A stretch of 64,000 bases of DNA from Nitzschia sp. pyKryTriq1 (GCA_956465555.1 OY101118.1:1364001-1428000); one strand, 5' to 3'. Positions 44,435-55,699 are shown, counted from the stretch's first letter. The notes: a model not told the origin generated them from the letters alone. Numbers and translations: made by a program.

Positions 44435-45532
44435 TTAGGGGATCAATTCATCGTCCAGTTGTGCTGGTGCAGCAGAAGTCTGAGCCCCGTCGGCGCTACC
44501 TTCATCCGCGTTGCCGGATGGGGTCACTGGTTCTTGTTCTGCTACAGCGGCTGCGGCTCCACCACGAGGCGCCCGGATAAGGTGAAGTTTCCCTTCACGC
44601 CTAGCATCGGCGATGACATCCTCCCGCTCTTTCAGTGGAATGCCTCGTGAGGTTGCATTTGGATCTTTTGCTAGATAGTTTCCTGAATCAAAGATCATTT
44701 TCTTGTAATTTCGCACTCGAGTACCCAGACCGATGATGAAGGGTTTTTGCCTTTTTCCCCAAGGCTTCTTGTCTGGGTCGCGTCCTTCTAGTATAGCCAT
44801 CTTTCTCATTGCTCGAGCTTCAATTTCCAAAGCCGTCTGAATCAGTTGAGATTCGTTATCGGGCCTCATCAGCACGTTTCTCTCTTCTTGCGTCATGACA
44901 TAATCTGCCAGTTCGAGAACGTTCTTGATACGTGGACGAGCACTCGCATCTTCCCCCAATCCGGGCGGCAACTTGACAGTCTTCATGTTCGCCTGACTTA
45001 CACACCCAGCCTTGCTGACTGCGACCAGGCATTCCGCCAATGTCTTTCCTTTGTCCTCAGTCTGGTTTCTTGCAGGCTTGTCAGAATTTTCGGCGGCCCC
45101 TTGCGTGTCAGAGCCTCCAGCAATGAGTCGACGAGGGACTTGTGGACTTGCGGATGCCGCCGCGTTCAAGCGGGGGCGTGACGAGGAGGGCTCGGCATCA
45201 TCATCGTCGCCTTCGTCCAATGTAACCACTTCACGTGCACGACGCTTTCGGCCTGTCGCCGCCACCCTGGCACTCGCCACCTCCTCCACCGCGGCAAGTC
45301 TTTCCCGCAGCAAAGTCACCCGAGAACTCAAGTGGCTTATGGTATTGGCCTGCTCGATGACGACACTGGTCTGCCTCTCTGCATTTTGGCCTTCAAGTGC
45401 TGCAAGTCGGCTGTCGATACTCTGAACGAGGCCTAGGATGATGCTAATGGAATTCTGAGTTTCCTGAATCCCATTGGCAATGGATTCCAGAGATACAGCG
45501 CTGGTGTCTTCAGGTTGAGTGGTGTCCACCAT
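44435..45532 (-). CDS. Unrecognised coiled-coil protein
   Basis: Single exon, 365 residues from the ATG at 45532 (MVDTTQPEDTSA); an in-frame ATG at 45568 would add 12. A coiled coil with regular hydrophobic spacing spans about residues 15-85 (ISIILGLVQSIDSRLAALEG, then SHLSSRVTLLRERLAAVEEV), followed by a basic RKRRAR signal, an acidic run and a disordered linker. The second half is a compact predicted-helical domain, with MTQEERNVLMRPDNESQLIQ, then KKPWGKRQKPFIIGLGTRVR and KEREDVIADARREGKLHLIR. I know no family with these. It could be nuclear from the basic cluster. Position: next to the STAND gene, same strand, 510 bases apart. Confidence 0.6.
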   Translation of the reverse strand: MVDTTQPEDTSAVSLESIANGIQETQNSISIILGLVQSIDSRLAALEGQNAERQTSVVIEQANTISHLSSRVTLLRERLAAVEEVASARVAATGRKRRAREVVTLDEGDDDDAEPSSSRPRLNAAASASPQVPRRLIAGGSDTQGAAENSDKPARNQTEDKGKTLAECLVAVSKAGCVSQANMKTVKLPPGLGEDASARPRIKNVLELADYVMTQEERNVLMRPDNESQLIQTALEIEARAMRKMAILEGRDPDKKPWGKRQKPFIIGLGTRVRNYKKMIFDSGNYLAKDPNATSRGIPLKEREDVIADARREGKLHLIRAPRGGAAAAVAEQEPVTPSGNADEGSADGAQTSAAPAQLDDELIP

Positions 45533-45568
45533 TGTATGATGTGTAATGAAGTCTATGATGATGCTCAA

Positions 45569-45986
45569 AGTTCAAAATTTCAAATAATTCGGTACCGGTA
45601 GGAATATGTATCCCTCGTTGTGTCATCATCAGAAAGTCATCGATGTTCCTCTTGTTTACTTTCCGTCGACAGCCCTTCAGCAGAAATGCTACCACTGGCC
45701 ACGTATTTCCGCTGTTTTCGTTTCTTGTCTTTCCACGCAAGACATTGGAATATTCAAGCCGTCCGTGACTGAACTCATGTTTGACGGTTCGAACCCCAAT
45801 AAAAAGAGCTAAGAATGCTCGAGAACATACTAGGAACTAGTCTACCATACCGGTATATCGTCTGTGGCTAGAGAGCGATCAAACTACTACTCGAGAACGA
45901 ATTCAGCGATATTTTAGCATCACCCCAGTACGTACGTTCTTGACTATGCAACCGACTGTGCTGAAAAGTACAATATCATAGTGTTT
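45569..45986. other. Intergenic
   Basis: Contains TACCGGTA at 45591-45600 and 45849-45856 and CTAGAGAGC-type sequence. No gene seen. Confidence 0.35.
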
Positions 45987-47993
45987 TTATCCACCGCTAC
46001 CACTATCGGAGCAATCCCACCATATTTGGAGGACTGTTCGTAGTCCCGCCCGAGTGGGCAGCCGACACCGTCGATTCTCAATACCTCCCGAGGATACCAC
46101 TACTCGTCCCTTGGATCCATCAATAGTCAAACCTCGTCGAATCTTGTGTTTGGGCTTATAATTGGACCGATGATTGTCGGCGTAGAGAGTCACGCCACCC
46201 CGATACTCCACCCCAGCACCGTCCCCTAAAAAGACCGACGTATGAATGGCAAAGCGGGGATCAGCCTCTAGGTCCGCTAGCAAATTGCAAGTATCTCGTA
46301 CGGGAGGCACTCGGAATGGCCAAGGGAGTGAATATAAAGCGAGTTCATTTTGACGCTTGCACTTTTCGACCCAATCCAAATATGTCTGGTGCAAGAATAA
46401 GACAGTCAAAGCATACATACATACATACATATTGTCAGGGATGCAAATTGTTCCAACACGGATGGGAAAGAGAGTCATCCAATCATCGATACCGAACGAA
46501 GCAATGTACCGGTATTGTATACTTACAGTTTGATTGAGTGTCAACGCGGGTGTCTGATAGAGGTTGACACCATAAAAGTCCATGGGCCCAGCCGTTTGGA
46601 TTCGAAAGGCGACGGGTTGAAACTGACTTTGGTTGTAGCGTTCGCGTAACAGTCGCTGCAATTTTGTAACTACCGATGGTATTCGTTGATGTAAATGTGA
46701 AACATCGTAGTGTACGTCGAAGTGATCTCCACCATTCAAAATGAGATAATTTCCAAGACGTAGCGCTTGGTCCACTTCATACTTTGATATGACATCATCG
46801 TGGACCCCCCGAAAACACTTGTCTGTGATATCTGTGTTGGGGCATTCCTTTTGCAAATCGGTACCGTTATCGTCAGGATGGGACGAGTTGTTCCAGCCTG
46901 GGTAGCATCGAGATATTGGAGGGACTTTTTCTCCCGCTGACGAGTCGGAGTTTGGTGGGCTATAACACGGAATACGCCAGATTTTGTCAATGCCAGACTG
47001 ATATGGTTCCAACAGTACCGCCTCCCCTGGAATCGAATGCAACATATTGTTGGAAATCACGTGCTTAGAGGGTATATGCACCACCCCATCGTCGCAGTTC
47101 GTTTCGGAATACAAACCCAATAATTGCCACAAACGTTCTTGCCAAAATCGGTACGACCGTAGATTGGAGGAGTTGAGTGGTTGGGGAAGAGGAGGCTGCC
47201 GATCCAAGTCAGGGCAGTATCGCAGGTGTTCCTTTAGAAATTTGACATGCATCAATTCGTGCAACAATTGATCAAAATTTGGATCCACTGCTTCCGAGGG
47301 CTGCATCAAGGGAAGGGTTTGTAAAATAACACAGACAAAGGCTGTTACCACTGCCAGGACGGCAAAACAGATTCGACGAAATGTCAAATTGGCGGCACCT
47401 CCTCCTGGTTCCTGATGATTCCCGAAGCCGTCAGGAAAGATCCTACCACCTCCAAGATTTCCATTCATTGCTTGATCGTTTGCTTGCAATAACGGCTCGA
47501 GTAGATTGTTTTGGTTGTTTCGCCCGGGAGGTGGCGGTGGTGGAAGATCGGCTCTAGGAGGCCTCGCTGGCTCAGTCGGTACCAGACGTCCATCTTCATC
47601 AATCCGAGCTGCTCCACTATTCAACTGATCGGATAGTTCTCGAATTTCGGCACGCCGCTGATGAAAGTCGCTTCGCATTTTAGTTCTCGCATCCTCGATA
47701 CCAGTACCGCCGTTCTTATTCGTAGGAAGATCGCCTCCCGATAAAAATACGACGATATCGTCTTCCACCAGATCGGGACGTGTCAAGAGCTGCTCTACTT
47801 GTTCGCAAGAATTGGCGGGTCGATACAATTGAATGGGATCACCGACAGCAGTGATGGCAGCAGATCCATCAGCCCCCTGATGATGATGATGATCATCATC
47901 ATCATCCTTTGCTGCTGTGCGGGTGGAAGATTCTTCTTTTTCGACGTCAGAATTTTCCTTCTCATTGACTCCTTTCATCGCCGACATTTCCAA
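45987..47993 (-). CDS. Type II membrane 2-oxoglutarate-oxygenase-fold protein
   Basis: Two exons, 47993-46527 and 46385-45987, 621 residues; the 141-nt intron (GTAAGTATAC...GCACCAG) keeps frame and has no stop, so read-through would give 668. The N-terminus is acidic and poly-His/Asp, then a Pro-rich stretch, one membrane helix (ICFAVLAVVTAFVCVILQTL, about residue 210) and a lumenal part with several N-glycosylation sequons. The C-terminus resembles OGFOD3/prolyl-4-hydroxylase-like folds: IHTSVFLGDGAGVEYRGGVT, KGRVVVSSGGIENRRCRLPT, AGLRTVLQIWWDC. In active enzymes EN is followed by x-His; here it is RR, and no H-x-D sits just before the IHTSVFLG strand. It may be catalytically dead. The intron contains a CATA microsatellite. 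Confidence 0.72.
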   Translation of the reverse strand: MEMSAMKGVNEKENSDVEKEESSTRTAAKDDDDDHHHHQGADGSAAITAVGDPIQLYRPANSCEQVEQLLTRPDLVEDDIVVFLSGGDLPTNKNGGTGIEDARTKMRSDFHQRRAEIRELSDQLNSGAARIDEDGRLVPTEPARPPRADLPPPPPPGRNNQNNLLEPLLQANDQAMNGNLGGGRIFPDGFGNHQEPGGGAANLTFRRICFAVLAVVTAFVCVILQTLPLMQPSEAVDPNFDQLLHELMHVKFLKEHLRYCPDLDRQPPLPQPLNSSNLRSYRFWQERLWQLLGLYSETNCDDGVVHIPSKHVISNNMLHSIPGEAVLLEPYQSGIDKIWRIPCYSPPNSDSSAGEKVPPISRCYPGWNNSSHPDDNGTDLQKECPNTDITDKCFRGVHDDVISKYEVDQALRLGNYLILNGGDHFDVHYDVSHLHQRIPSVVTKLQRLLRERYNQSQFQPVAFRIQTAGPMDFYGVNLYQTPALTLNQTVSIQYRYIASFGIDDWMTLFPIRVGTICIPDNMYVCMYALTVLFLHQTYLDWVEKCKRQNELALYSLPWPFRVPPVRDTCNLLADLEADPRFAIHTSVFLGDGAGVEYRGGVTLYADNHRSNYKPKHKIRRGLTIDGSKGRVVVSSGGIENRRCRLPTRAGLRTVLQIWWDCSDSGSGG

Positions 47994-48791
47994 AGGTCCA
48001 TCATAGGATTGTTCAAGATACTAGAAGTAGTGAGTAGTGGTTTAAAAAGGTTTTGTTGGATGTTGGTAAGTGAAATAATGTATTATGTATTACTGGTACC
48101 GGTAGTAGCAGTAGAGTATCGTAGAATAATCGCCCTGACGCGTTGGTGGCTGCAGGCATTTTTTATACGGGGAGAACTGTAGATTTGGGGCGATCCCCAC
48201 GATTCCCTTCTAGATGAAAGATTTAGCGCCGCGATACACCGTCAATAATAACAGTGGTACTTATCTTTTTTAATACGGTGTTTCGCTAGTGGACTCACAC
48301 GACTACATTGATCACACGAGGTGAGCTACCGGTACAGTGATATACTGTAGTATTTTGACTATTGCTGCCATGGTGGTGGTGTAGACTAATACTCTACTAG
48401 CCTACTCTACTAAAAAGAAGTGGCACCTTCATAATCAGTATCCTGAGCACTGGGAGCATTGACATCATCAGCATCTGGAGACGAGGATACGAGGCAGCAG
48501 CGCAGCATGCACAATCGACGATGCATAGTACATGCTCTAGCTAGAGATGTTGGACGAGGCACTTTCTGCCCGCCTAAAAATAACAACTCTGCACAGAGAT
48601 ATTATACCATACTACTGTAACTGATATTCTAATAATACAACGCGACTCTCGCTACCTGTATGGTTTCGTACAAAGGTAGTCGAATTAGACATCCCATCCT
48701 CCTCTGCCCTTGACAGAAACACGCAAAAGATGCGACTGATGCATGGGGCTTCCAGACACTTTCCTTCGAGGTCTGAGGTCCCCACTCTTGT
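47994..48791. other. Intergenic
   Basis: Carries TACCGGTAG tracts at about 48095-48105 and 48330, and CTACTAGCCTACTCTAC-type simple sequence at about 48385-48415. No gene seen. Confidence 0.4.
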
Positions 48792-50495
48792 CTATACGTA
48801 CAGTGGCTTCAACATGACAGCTTCGATATAGGGCTCAATGAAAATACGCGTGCAGAAGTAAAAGAAGATACCAAGCGCGATACTGATGGGTAGAGCTGGG
48901 AGAGCATGGTGGTAAACCGACAGGAGGACCAGCGTTCCTCCCAAACCGGCGAGGATCACTAGGCAGCAAGCCACGAATGTTGTATAGCTGTATTGAGCGG
49001 CCTTGGCGACCAGGACAGAATAGAAGATGAAATCACCAAGTCCAAGACGGATTGTGTTCTTTTCGTTGTCTTCGTCGTCCTCTTCGTGATCGCTGGATTC
49101 TGCAAACACTCGACCCTGTGTGTCGACCCACAACGCCCGTTTTGGATTGCCATGTCGATCTCGTTCAATGAACATAGTTTTCCCATTTCGTCGGATCTTC
49201 TCGATTCGGCCACCATTCTCTGGAAGTTGAACCTCAACATCAGCCTGGAGTTGTTCTGGGGTTGGATCAGCAGGAATGTTCGGCCCTCCAGAGTAGTTAT
49301 CTTCCAGAAGTGGGGCTTCTCCCGATCCATCGGCACTTCTTGATCTCATTATGCTCTCAGATTGACTTGGCAGAGCGATAACCGGCAGGTTGTAGACCCG
49401 CGCAACCGCGAGAGGGACGGTGATTCTGCTTGGTGTTTGATTCGTTGGTCGGCTCTCCCATGCATCATCAAATGCATTGTTTCGTGTCTGGTTTCGCGAG
49501 CCTCCTGGGCGTCGAGCCTCAGGCGGCAGTTCAGCCTCGTACAAGAGACCAGGCATCTCAGGAGCATCGTCTCGAGACATAAGATTGACGAGGGCCTTCA
49601 ACGGGCCACAAGGAGTCAAGACAGCACACAAATCATACAAAGCCAACATGAAAAGCAACGCCCAAGTGCTGTATTCGTCAAAGTAATCCAAATGCCATGC
49701 AAGAATGACTGAGGTAGCAATCAAATAACCCTGTGTCACAGTTTTTGGTACTCCCTTTCCGTAAAAGACTGCCATTACTCCCACGGCGGCGAAGTTCCAC
49801 AACCCAAGATAATAGCTGAGCTTGTCCACGGGGAGGCTGTAAATCTGAATTGCAACCCACCACATATGGCCACCAAGAAAACCCAACAAAGTGGTAGAGC
49901 AAAACATCATATAACCAATCAAGCACCCCATGCATTCGTATTTGTAAAGCAAAACGATGACGAAGGTCATCGTGCAGATTACCGAGACCATTACTAGCCC
50001 ATTCGCCAAACTCATTGCGATGTTCGTCATGACGGAATCGTCATCATCAATTTTCCACACCTGATATGCTTGTGACATCTGCTCTCGACCCTGTTCAATG
50101 GTATCGTCGTTATTAATGTAAACAACGGCGAGTGCCGATAAAACCATCGTGATTGTCACTGCAGGAACGCAAGACCAAAAGTTAGAGCACCAAGCACAAA
50201 ATTCAGTCGAGAGAAGACCCAGCGATAAGACAACAAGCTAAATGAAAATCCATATCATACCTGGAATGACAATAGCATAGAATGATGATGTGCTGTATAA
50301 AAGCTCTGCTACAGACATGTCAATATTCTCATCATCGCCCTCATCACGAAAGACGTCGTCGGCTACTGGCGGGCGATCGACTCCCGAGACGCTTGCATCA
50401 TCAGAATCTGCAGATATCGCGGGTTCATCGTGCCGGACATAAGCGCCATCATCCCAATCACTGTCCTGCGGTCTAGCGCTTTTCCGCTCACTCAT
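48792..50495 (-). CDS. Presenilin (gamma-secretase catalytic aspartyl protease)
   Basis: Two exons, 50495-50261 and 50158-48792, 533 residues; the intron (GTATGATATGG...TCCTGCAG) joins AIVIP-VTITMVLSAL in transmembrane helix 1. Start is the ATG at 50495. Nine membrane helices are plausible. Catalytic Asp 1 is in MLALYDLCAVL (about residue 254), Asp 2 in LGLGDFIFYS (about 452) and the PAL motif in HALPALPIS (about 499). The large loop between helices 6 and 7 is Ser/Pro-rich and carries a small basic patch. Presenilin cleaves type I proteins within the membrane with nicastrin, APH-1 and PEN-2, none of which is in this window. Confidence 0.95.
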
Positions 50496-51168
50496 GTTCA
50501 ATTAAAATAGTTGCCTTTCCTTGATAGTTTGCTCGTCCTTGTACTGTAGAAGAATTGAATTGTCTTTTTCATTATTGAATATTCAAGTAGTCCGAGGGAT
50601 GGCGCTTCATGTTTTCTGTTTCTCGAGCCATCGCGAGCGGGGGCCGCATTCCTTTTTTCCCGCGCAAACGATCATGCGCGCCAGCCTTTCATGTGAAAGT
50701 ACATAAACTAAATTCAGTATTGTATACATGCATAACCAACGAACATCTCTTCAATCGTGACTTACTTTGATCATGAATGCATGACCAAAATGACTCCTTC
50801 GACTTTAATTAGCTGTGGCGGGAGGCTTCTCTCGACCTACCTACTTCGTACTGTAGCACATAGCTCTACCAGGGAGTCAGTCTACTCTCTACTAGCTAGA
50901 GAGAGGCAAAATCGAGTAGTTAAGAATATTCATTCGTCGAGTGAGCCGTCGTCCTCCTCCCATTTAAAAGCATTGTTACGAGTACTGACTCAATCCTACA
51001 TAGTCAGTACGTAGTAGCGACCAGCCACCACCAAATGTAGGCCCAAAGTTTCCTTTTCGTTGCAATGCTAATTGTTAGGATGGATGTTTTATTTCATTTT
51101 GTTTCCCTGTGAGTGGACTTGCCAAACAGGTCACGTATACAGTGCGTACGTTGTTTGCATTGGAACAT
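50496..51168. other. Intergenic between presenilin 5' and COG8 3'
   Basis: CTCTACTAGCTAGAGAGAGG-type sequence at about 50880-50905. No gene seen. Confidence 0.4.
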
Positions 51169-53061
51169 CTACGGGGTTTCGTCTTGCAGTTCATCCATAC
51201 CCTCCAAACCGTCATTCCAGCCTCCTTCTTCTACTTGTTCCGAATACTCGACAACCTGCTCCGGCTCGGTTTGTTCAAGCTTTGGCTCCTGTTCTTCCTC
51301 AACTACAGTATCTGCAGTGTTGCCCTCCTCTTCAGCCTCCTCCTCGGCTTCCGGTTCTTCTTCTACAGGAGGAGGACTCAAAAATTCTGCCAACTTGTCA
51401 TGATATTTGCTTGCGTCAGCCTCGTTGCCCAACGACAATTCCAAAGCTCCAAGAACATACGGTACTACGATGTCAGCCATGACCTGACGCATTTCCTTGG
51501 CCCTGGCTCGAAGTTCCACTGCATCCCCACGCAACCCAGGGGTCATGGTAGCGCGCTCGTTGGACTGCAGAATCCCTTCGATCTCGGTCATTATTTCATC
51601 CATCGAGACTCGTAGTTTGGAAAAGATTCCTGGAAGCAAGCACCGTCGCAATTCATTGAGACCCGTTAAAAAGGCATTTACCACTCTTCCCAGCGGTGGC
51701 AAGGCCATGAGTTGGCGTGGAGGAGGCATTGGACCACTATCTGCATTAGCTGCAGCATCTGATCCTGGTGTCGTCAAAGTAGTAGATACAGCGGTTGATG
51801 ACGATAAAGGCGAGGCGACTCCTGCTTCCCGACAAATCTTCAATGTTTCGGCCAGCTGACTTGTGCCCTCCTTCCAAAAGTGTACGACAAGAGAGTGCAT
51901 TTTATCTTCAAATAACGGTGGAAGTAGTGCTGTAAAATCCGCTCCTAGCCGTCCCATCGAAGCCGAAAAGAAAACACAAGCATCCAGAGCATCGCGAAGC
52001 GACGCAGAATCCTCCATGAGTCGTAACTCCCCTTTGAGCATTGCCAAGAACGAGTGGACACGACGCGATGTCCACATGCTCAACAACGAAACCGAGATTT
52101 TTTGTGCGTTTGTTTGTGCACGGAAAATGGCATTAAACTGTGTAGCAATTTCAAACATTCTGGAGTATTATCATGACACAGAGTGGATCATCAATCAATG
52201 AATCAATCATTAGCGGTTCTCATATCTTTAGACGGCGGTAATATTATTTTTGTTCGGTTCTTACCTTGTTCGGTACCGTTCAATTGTATCCAAGAGCTGC
52301 TCTGAAGAATTAATGGCAATCTTGCTGCTGCTACTTCTTCCAAGGCCCGGCAGGGTCGCAGTAACGGCAGGCTGATCTAACCAAGCATCACGAGCCTCCA
52401 AGAAATCTACCTGGAGACTGAGTTCCATAGCCGAGTGGACGCGTTCCAGATTTGTTTCTGATTGTCTTTCCAGATCAATCGAGTTCAAACGCCGCAACGC
52501 AGTAACGATTTCCAAGCATTCCGGCATGGTCACTTGGTTCTTGAGGCAATGAAGCAAATGACGTCGGAGATCGCCTTGTCGTGATCTCACTTGTGCAATC
52601 ACCTTGAGCACAACTTCATTCTTCTCCGTGTGACGGCGTTCTAGAGTGTTGGCAAACGCAGCAATACTCAGTGCCTCATCGTATAGATTGGATCGAACGC
52701 ATGCGTCCATCAATGAAGGGAGTTCCAACAGTTCCAAGAGCGACGAGTGCTGCAAAAGTGTCCTCCGACGAACTCGGTGTTTTTCGGACAGGGCCGCCAA
52801 GGAAGACTCGCTTTCTTCTTCTTGCTCCAACGCTTGTTGGGCCGTGGCTACTTGTGTTTCCACCGTCTTGACGGTTGCTAGAAGATCCTTCAAAGCCGCC
52901 TCCAAGGCCGCCCCCCGGCGTTCGACCGAGACAAATGTCCCAGCAAATTCGGCACACAGTGATTGCAGCCGCTCCTCGGCGGCATCCAAAGCAGCCTTTG
53001 CTACAAGTCGCTCGTCCGCATCTGCTCCTGCAAAGCTATTACTTGACAAGATGTCAGTCAT
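51169..53061 (-). CDS. COG8: COG8 subunit of the conserved oligomeric Golgi complex
   Basis: Two exons, 53061-52265 and 52159-51169, 595 residues; the intron (GTAAGAACC...ACTCCAG, 105 nt) joins ERYRT-R-MFEIATQFNAIF. Dor1-family signatures: LELPSLMDACVRSNLYDEAL, NQVTMPECLEIVTALRRLNS, VDFLEARDAWLDQ, then the second-half WTSRRVHSFLAMLKGELR and FFSASMGRLGADFTALLPPLF. COG8 belongs to lobe B of COG and tethers recycling vesicles at the Golgi. The C-terminus is long, acidic and Glu/Pro-rich (about 70 residues), beyond the usual end. The 53061 ATG is preceded by an intergenic GTAC tract. Confidence 0.9.
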
Positions 53062-53448
53062 GGTCGTTCGTAAACTGCTGATTGAAAGTGGGATTGACTG
53101 TTGAAAAGGTGTTGTGTTGGGGGTTTTCTGTTGTGCAACACAACTGCTGTACGGTACGAGTAACGATAATCGTACGAGTACAGCAGCTGAACGGGCACAA
53201 CATGGTGGGTGCGGTCAGGGGCTACAGTACGAGTACCGAGTGTTACATTGTTACTGTTGGTCACGGGTAAGACGGAGGGATAGACAAGGAGGGAATTCAC
53301 CCCATTGCAAGGGGGCCCCCGACAACGTCCGTCCTTCCGTCAGTCGCTTGACTGACTGACTGAGGAGTGGATTGAAGTTTTCGTGGGGACGGCGCCGCAT
53401 CGTCTGAAGATCAGCATCATTGTTTTTGCAAATGCTGAATCCTCGACA
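53062..53448. other. Intergenic between divergent COG8 and an interrupted ORF
   Basis: Contains GTAC/ACGAGTAC tracts at about 53148-53240 and TGACTGACTGACTGAG at about 53348-53363. No gene seen. Confidence 0.35.
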
Positions 53449-54091
53449 ATGGCGGGCCGGATGCCCATCTTGTCATTAGGACTTTGTATTCTTTTTTGTT
53501 CTCCCGGTCCGACAGGACCAAATACGGACACGGTTGCCCAACTCGCCAAAGTTCTGGCCAACAACCGTTCACAAGCCGAAAGAGAACATCTCGACCAAGT
53601 CGAAACCGTCAAAGCACAATACGCCATCATGTTGGCCCGTGAACAGCGCTTTCTACACGGCTATCAACCCTTTACTGATAAGCACCCATGTCCCGCTCGT
53701 TTGATTTGCGCCGGAGGTATTCGTCATACTCCCATTGGTTGTGGTTTCCAAGTCCATCGAGACAAGGACGGCAATCTAATCCCCATATTTTCCTTCCACA
53801 CCCCGACCATGCCATGCGACATTACTTTGCCGAGTTCCGTCTGTACCAACGAGGTTGTAGCTGGTTCTTGACATTGTCAAAAAGCAGCCAGGCTCACACC
53901 TATTTCCAGCAGCAGACGGCGAACCTGCAGGAAGCCAGGGGCAACATCCCGGATCTTGCAGCGGCCAGTTACGAGCATCACAAGTCAACGACAAGATCAA
54001 GCTGGTAGAGATAGCCAAGAAATCCACTATCTACTCTGTTGATGAGCAGCAACAAGCCTTGGAAGTGGAGCGAGACCGGCTCCTCGCATAA
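53449..54091 (+). pseudogene. Hypothetical ORF interrupted by an apparent frameshift
   Basis: The ATG at 53449 opens a 140-codon frame with a hydrophobic N-terminus (ILSLGLCILFCSPG, a signal peptide), a helical part (VAQLAKVLANNRSQAEREH) and a Cys/His-containing stretch (HPCPARLICAGGIRHTPIGC), stopping at 53871. From about 53866 a second frame is open for some 74 codons to 54091: it begins LDIVKKQPGSHLFPAADGEP, continues VNDKIKLVEIAKKSTIYSVD and ends in an acidic/basic helix. The two would be continuous if one T in GGTTCTTGAC were ignored, so there is a +1 frameshift there. I recognise no family. It may be decayed, a programmed frameshift or a sequencing error. Confidence 0.4.
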
Positions 54092-54787
54092 CGAGTCCTA
54101 CATGTACTTTGGTCATGACAAGTTCAACATCCGCACGGATGGTGTCCCATTGTTGGTAGCAATGGCGGGACTCCGGCGGCAGTCCGTGTTGAATGGTACA
54201 TTTGATCCTTCCTCCCAACCCAAAAAGAAGGTACTTCAAATACAAAAAGAAGTTGTCTTCTATTCGGAAAACATGGTATTCACTTGTAAATGCAAACACA
54301 CAAGGAAGAAACCCAGTTTGTTAAAAGGGAAGAATGTACCAATCAACACTGGTGGTAGACAAAGCAAGTTTTTGTGTGGCCTGAACTGCAGGTGGTGAAC
54401 GTGGTGAAAGAGGTGTAGGAGAATAATACCAAATGTAGAAAGGATTAAATCAGACCAAAGTGGATTGGGGGCAAGCGCTCCCCCAATTCTCCTGTCCCCC
54501 ACAACCCACTAGTACTCATTCCGGTACCACAGGTACTGTACTGTACTGATACTTTACAGTAGACCTATTCACTACAATATCAATTCAATATTCAATATTG
54601 TATTACAGTACGCGCGATGAGATTTTGAGCTGATGATGATGATGATGATGATTCTTCGTCGAAGATGACACGACACATCATTTTGGATTTTGGAGAAGAG
54701 ACGCCATACTATTTCGCAGTACCAAAAATTCGCTTGATTTTGAAAGAACGATCATCTCGACCGACGAAAGCAAGCAAGCTAGAAGAC
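54092..54787. other. Intergenic upstream of pyridoxal kinase
   Basis: No gene I can support; a 119-codon plus frame at 54039-54398 looks random. GTACTGTACTG tracts lie at about 54530-54560 and a GATGAT microsatellite at 54630-54650. The kinase frame is open from 54665, giving a possible 41-residue extension. Confidence 0.35.
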
Positions 54788-55699
54788 ATGCCGCGCGTTA
54801 TATCCATTCAAAGCCATGTCGTCCATGGATACGTTGGAAACAAGGCTGCTGTCTTTCCTCTTCAGCTACTCGGGTACGACGTGGATTTTGTCAACTCGGT
54901 ACACTTTTCAAACCACACTGGGTATGAAAATGGCCTCAAGGGGGACGTAATGAATGGGGAGCAGTTAAAACAAATTTTGAAAGGGTTGGAAGATAATGAT
55001 TTGCTTGGGGATGTGGACTATATGCTGACCGGGTACATTGGATCCGAAAGTTTTTGCGAGGCAGTTCTCACGGTCCTACAGACCATTCAAAAATACAATG
55101 AGAATGTCAAGTTTGTCTGCGATCCTGTCTTGGGAGATCATGGCAAATTTTATGTTCCACGTGAGCTTGTCAAAGTATATCGTGAAATGGTGATTCCTGT
55201 AGCCGATGTTGTGACACCCAATCAATTCGAGGTCGAGCAACTAACTGGAATTACCATCAACACGTTGGACGATGCCCGGAAGGCTTGCGACAAGTTGCAC
55301 AGCATGGGTCCATCGACGGTCTTCATCACAAGTATGGTATTCCCTCAAGATACTACAAGTACTAATTCGGAAGGAACGGACCAAACTATATCCATCTTGG
55401 CGTCCAAACGAACGAAAGAAGGCCAGCCTGACGAGGTGTGGCGAATTGATTGCCCCATGTTTCCCGGTTCATTCACGGGAACAGGAGACCTGACTGCTTC
55501 CCTGTTGCTTGGTCACTTGGCAAAAGATCCAGACAACTTACCCCTGGCCATGGAAAAGGTGATCAATACTATGTATGTTGTAATCAAGAGGACTCATGAA
55601 TCGGCTGGTACCACAGCGAGATCAAAGGAACTGAAACTGATACAAAGCAAGAGTGACATTGAAAACCCGCCGTCTATTTTTAAAACAAGGCAACTATAG
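54788..55699 (+). CDS. PDXK: Pyridoxal kinase
   Basis: Single exon, 303 residues from the ATG at 54788, where MPRVISIQSHVVHGYVGNKA matches the family's exact N-terminus; an in-frame ATG at 54665 would add 41 residues that are not conserved. Further motifs: NSVHFSNHTGY (substrate loop), CDPVLGDHGKFYVP, DVVTPNQFEVEQLTG and the ATP/catalytic loop FTGTGDLTASLLL with the general-base Asp. The enzyme phosphorylates pyridoxal, pyridoxine and pyridoxamine with ATP to make the vitamin B6 cofactor. There is an insert of about 30 residues around FPQDTTSTNSEGTDQ, before the catalytic loop. Confidence 0.94.
   Translation: MPRVISIQSHVVHGYVGNKAAVFPLQLLGYDVDFVNSVHFSNHTGYENGLKGDVMNGEQLKQILKGLEDNDLLGDVDYMLTGYIGSESFCEAVLTVLQTIQKYNENVKFVCDPVLGDHGKFYVPRELVKVYREMVIPVADVVTPNQFEVEQLTGITINTLDDARKACDKLHSMGPSTVFITSMVFPQDTTSTNSEGTDQTISILASKRTKEGQPDEVWRIDCPMFPGSFTGTGDLTASLLLGHLAKDPDNLPLAMEKVINTMYVVIKRTHESAGTTARSKELKLIQSKSDIENPPSIFKTRQL

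Noticed and set aside
45784-45797. GGTTCGAACCCC, resembling a tRNA T-arm
   Set aside because: No matching acceptor, D-arm or anticodon stem around it.
54039-54398. 119-codon plus ORF after the interrupted ORF
   Set aside because: Composition looks random and it overlaps the end of the other frame; no signals.
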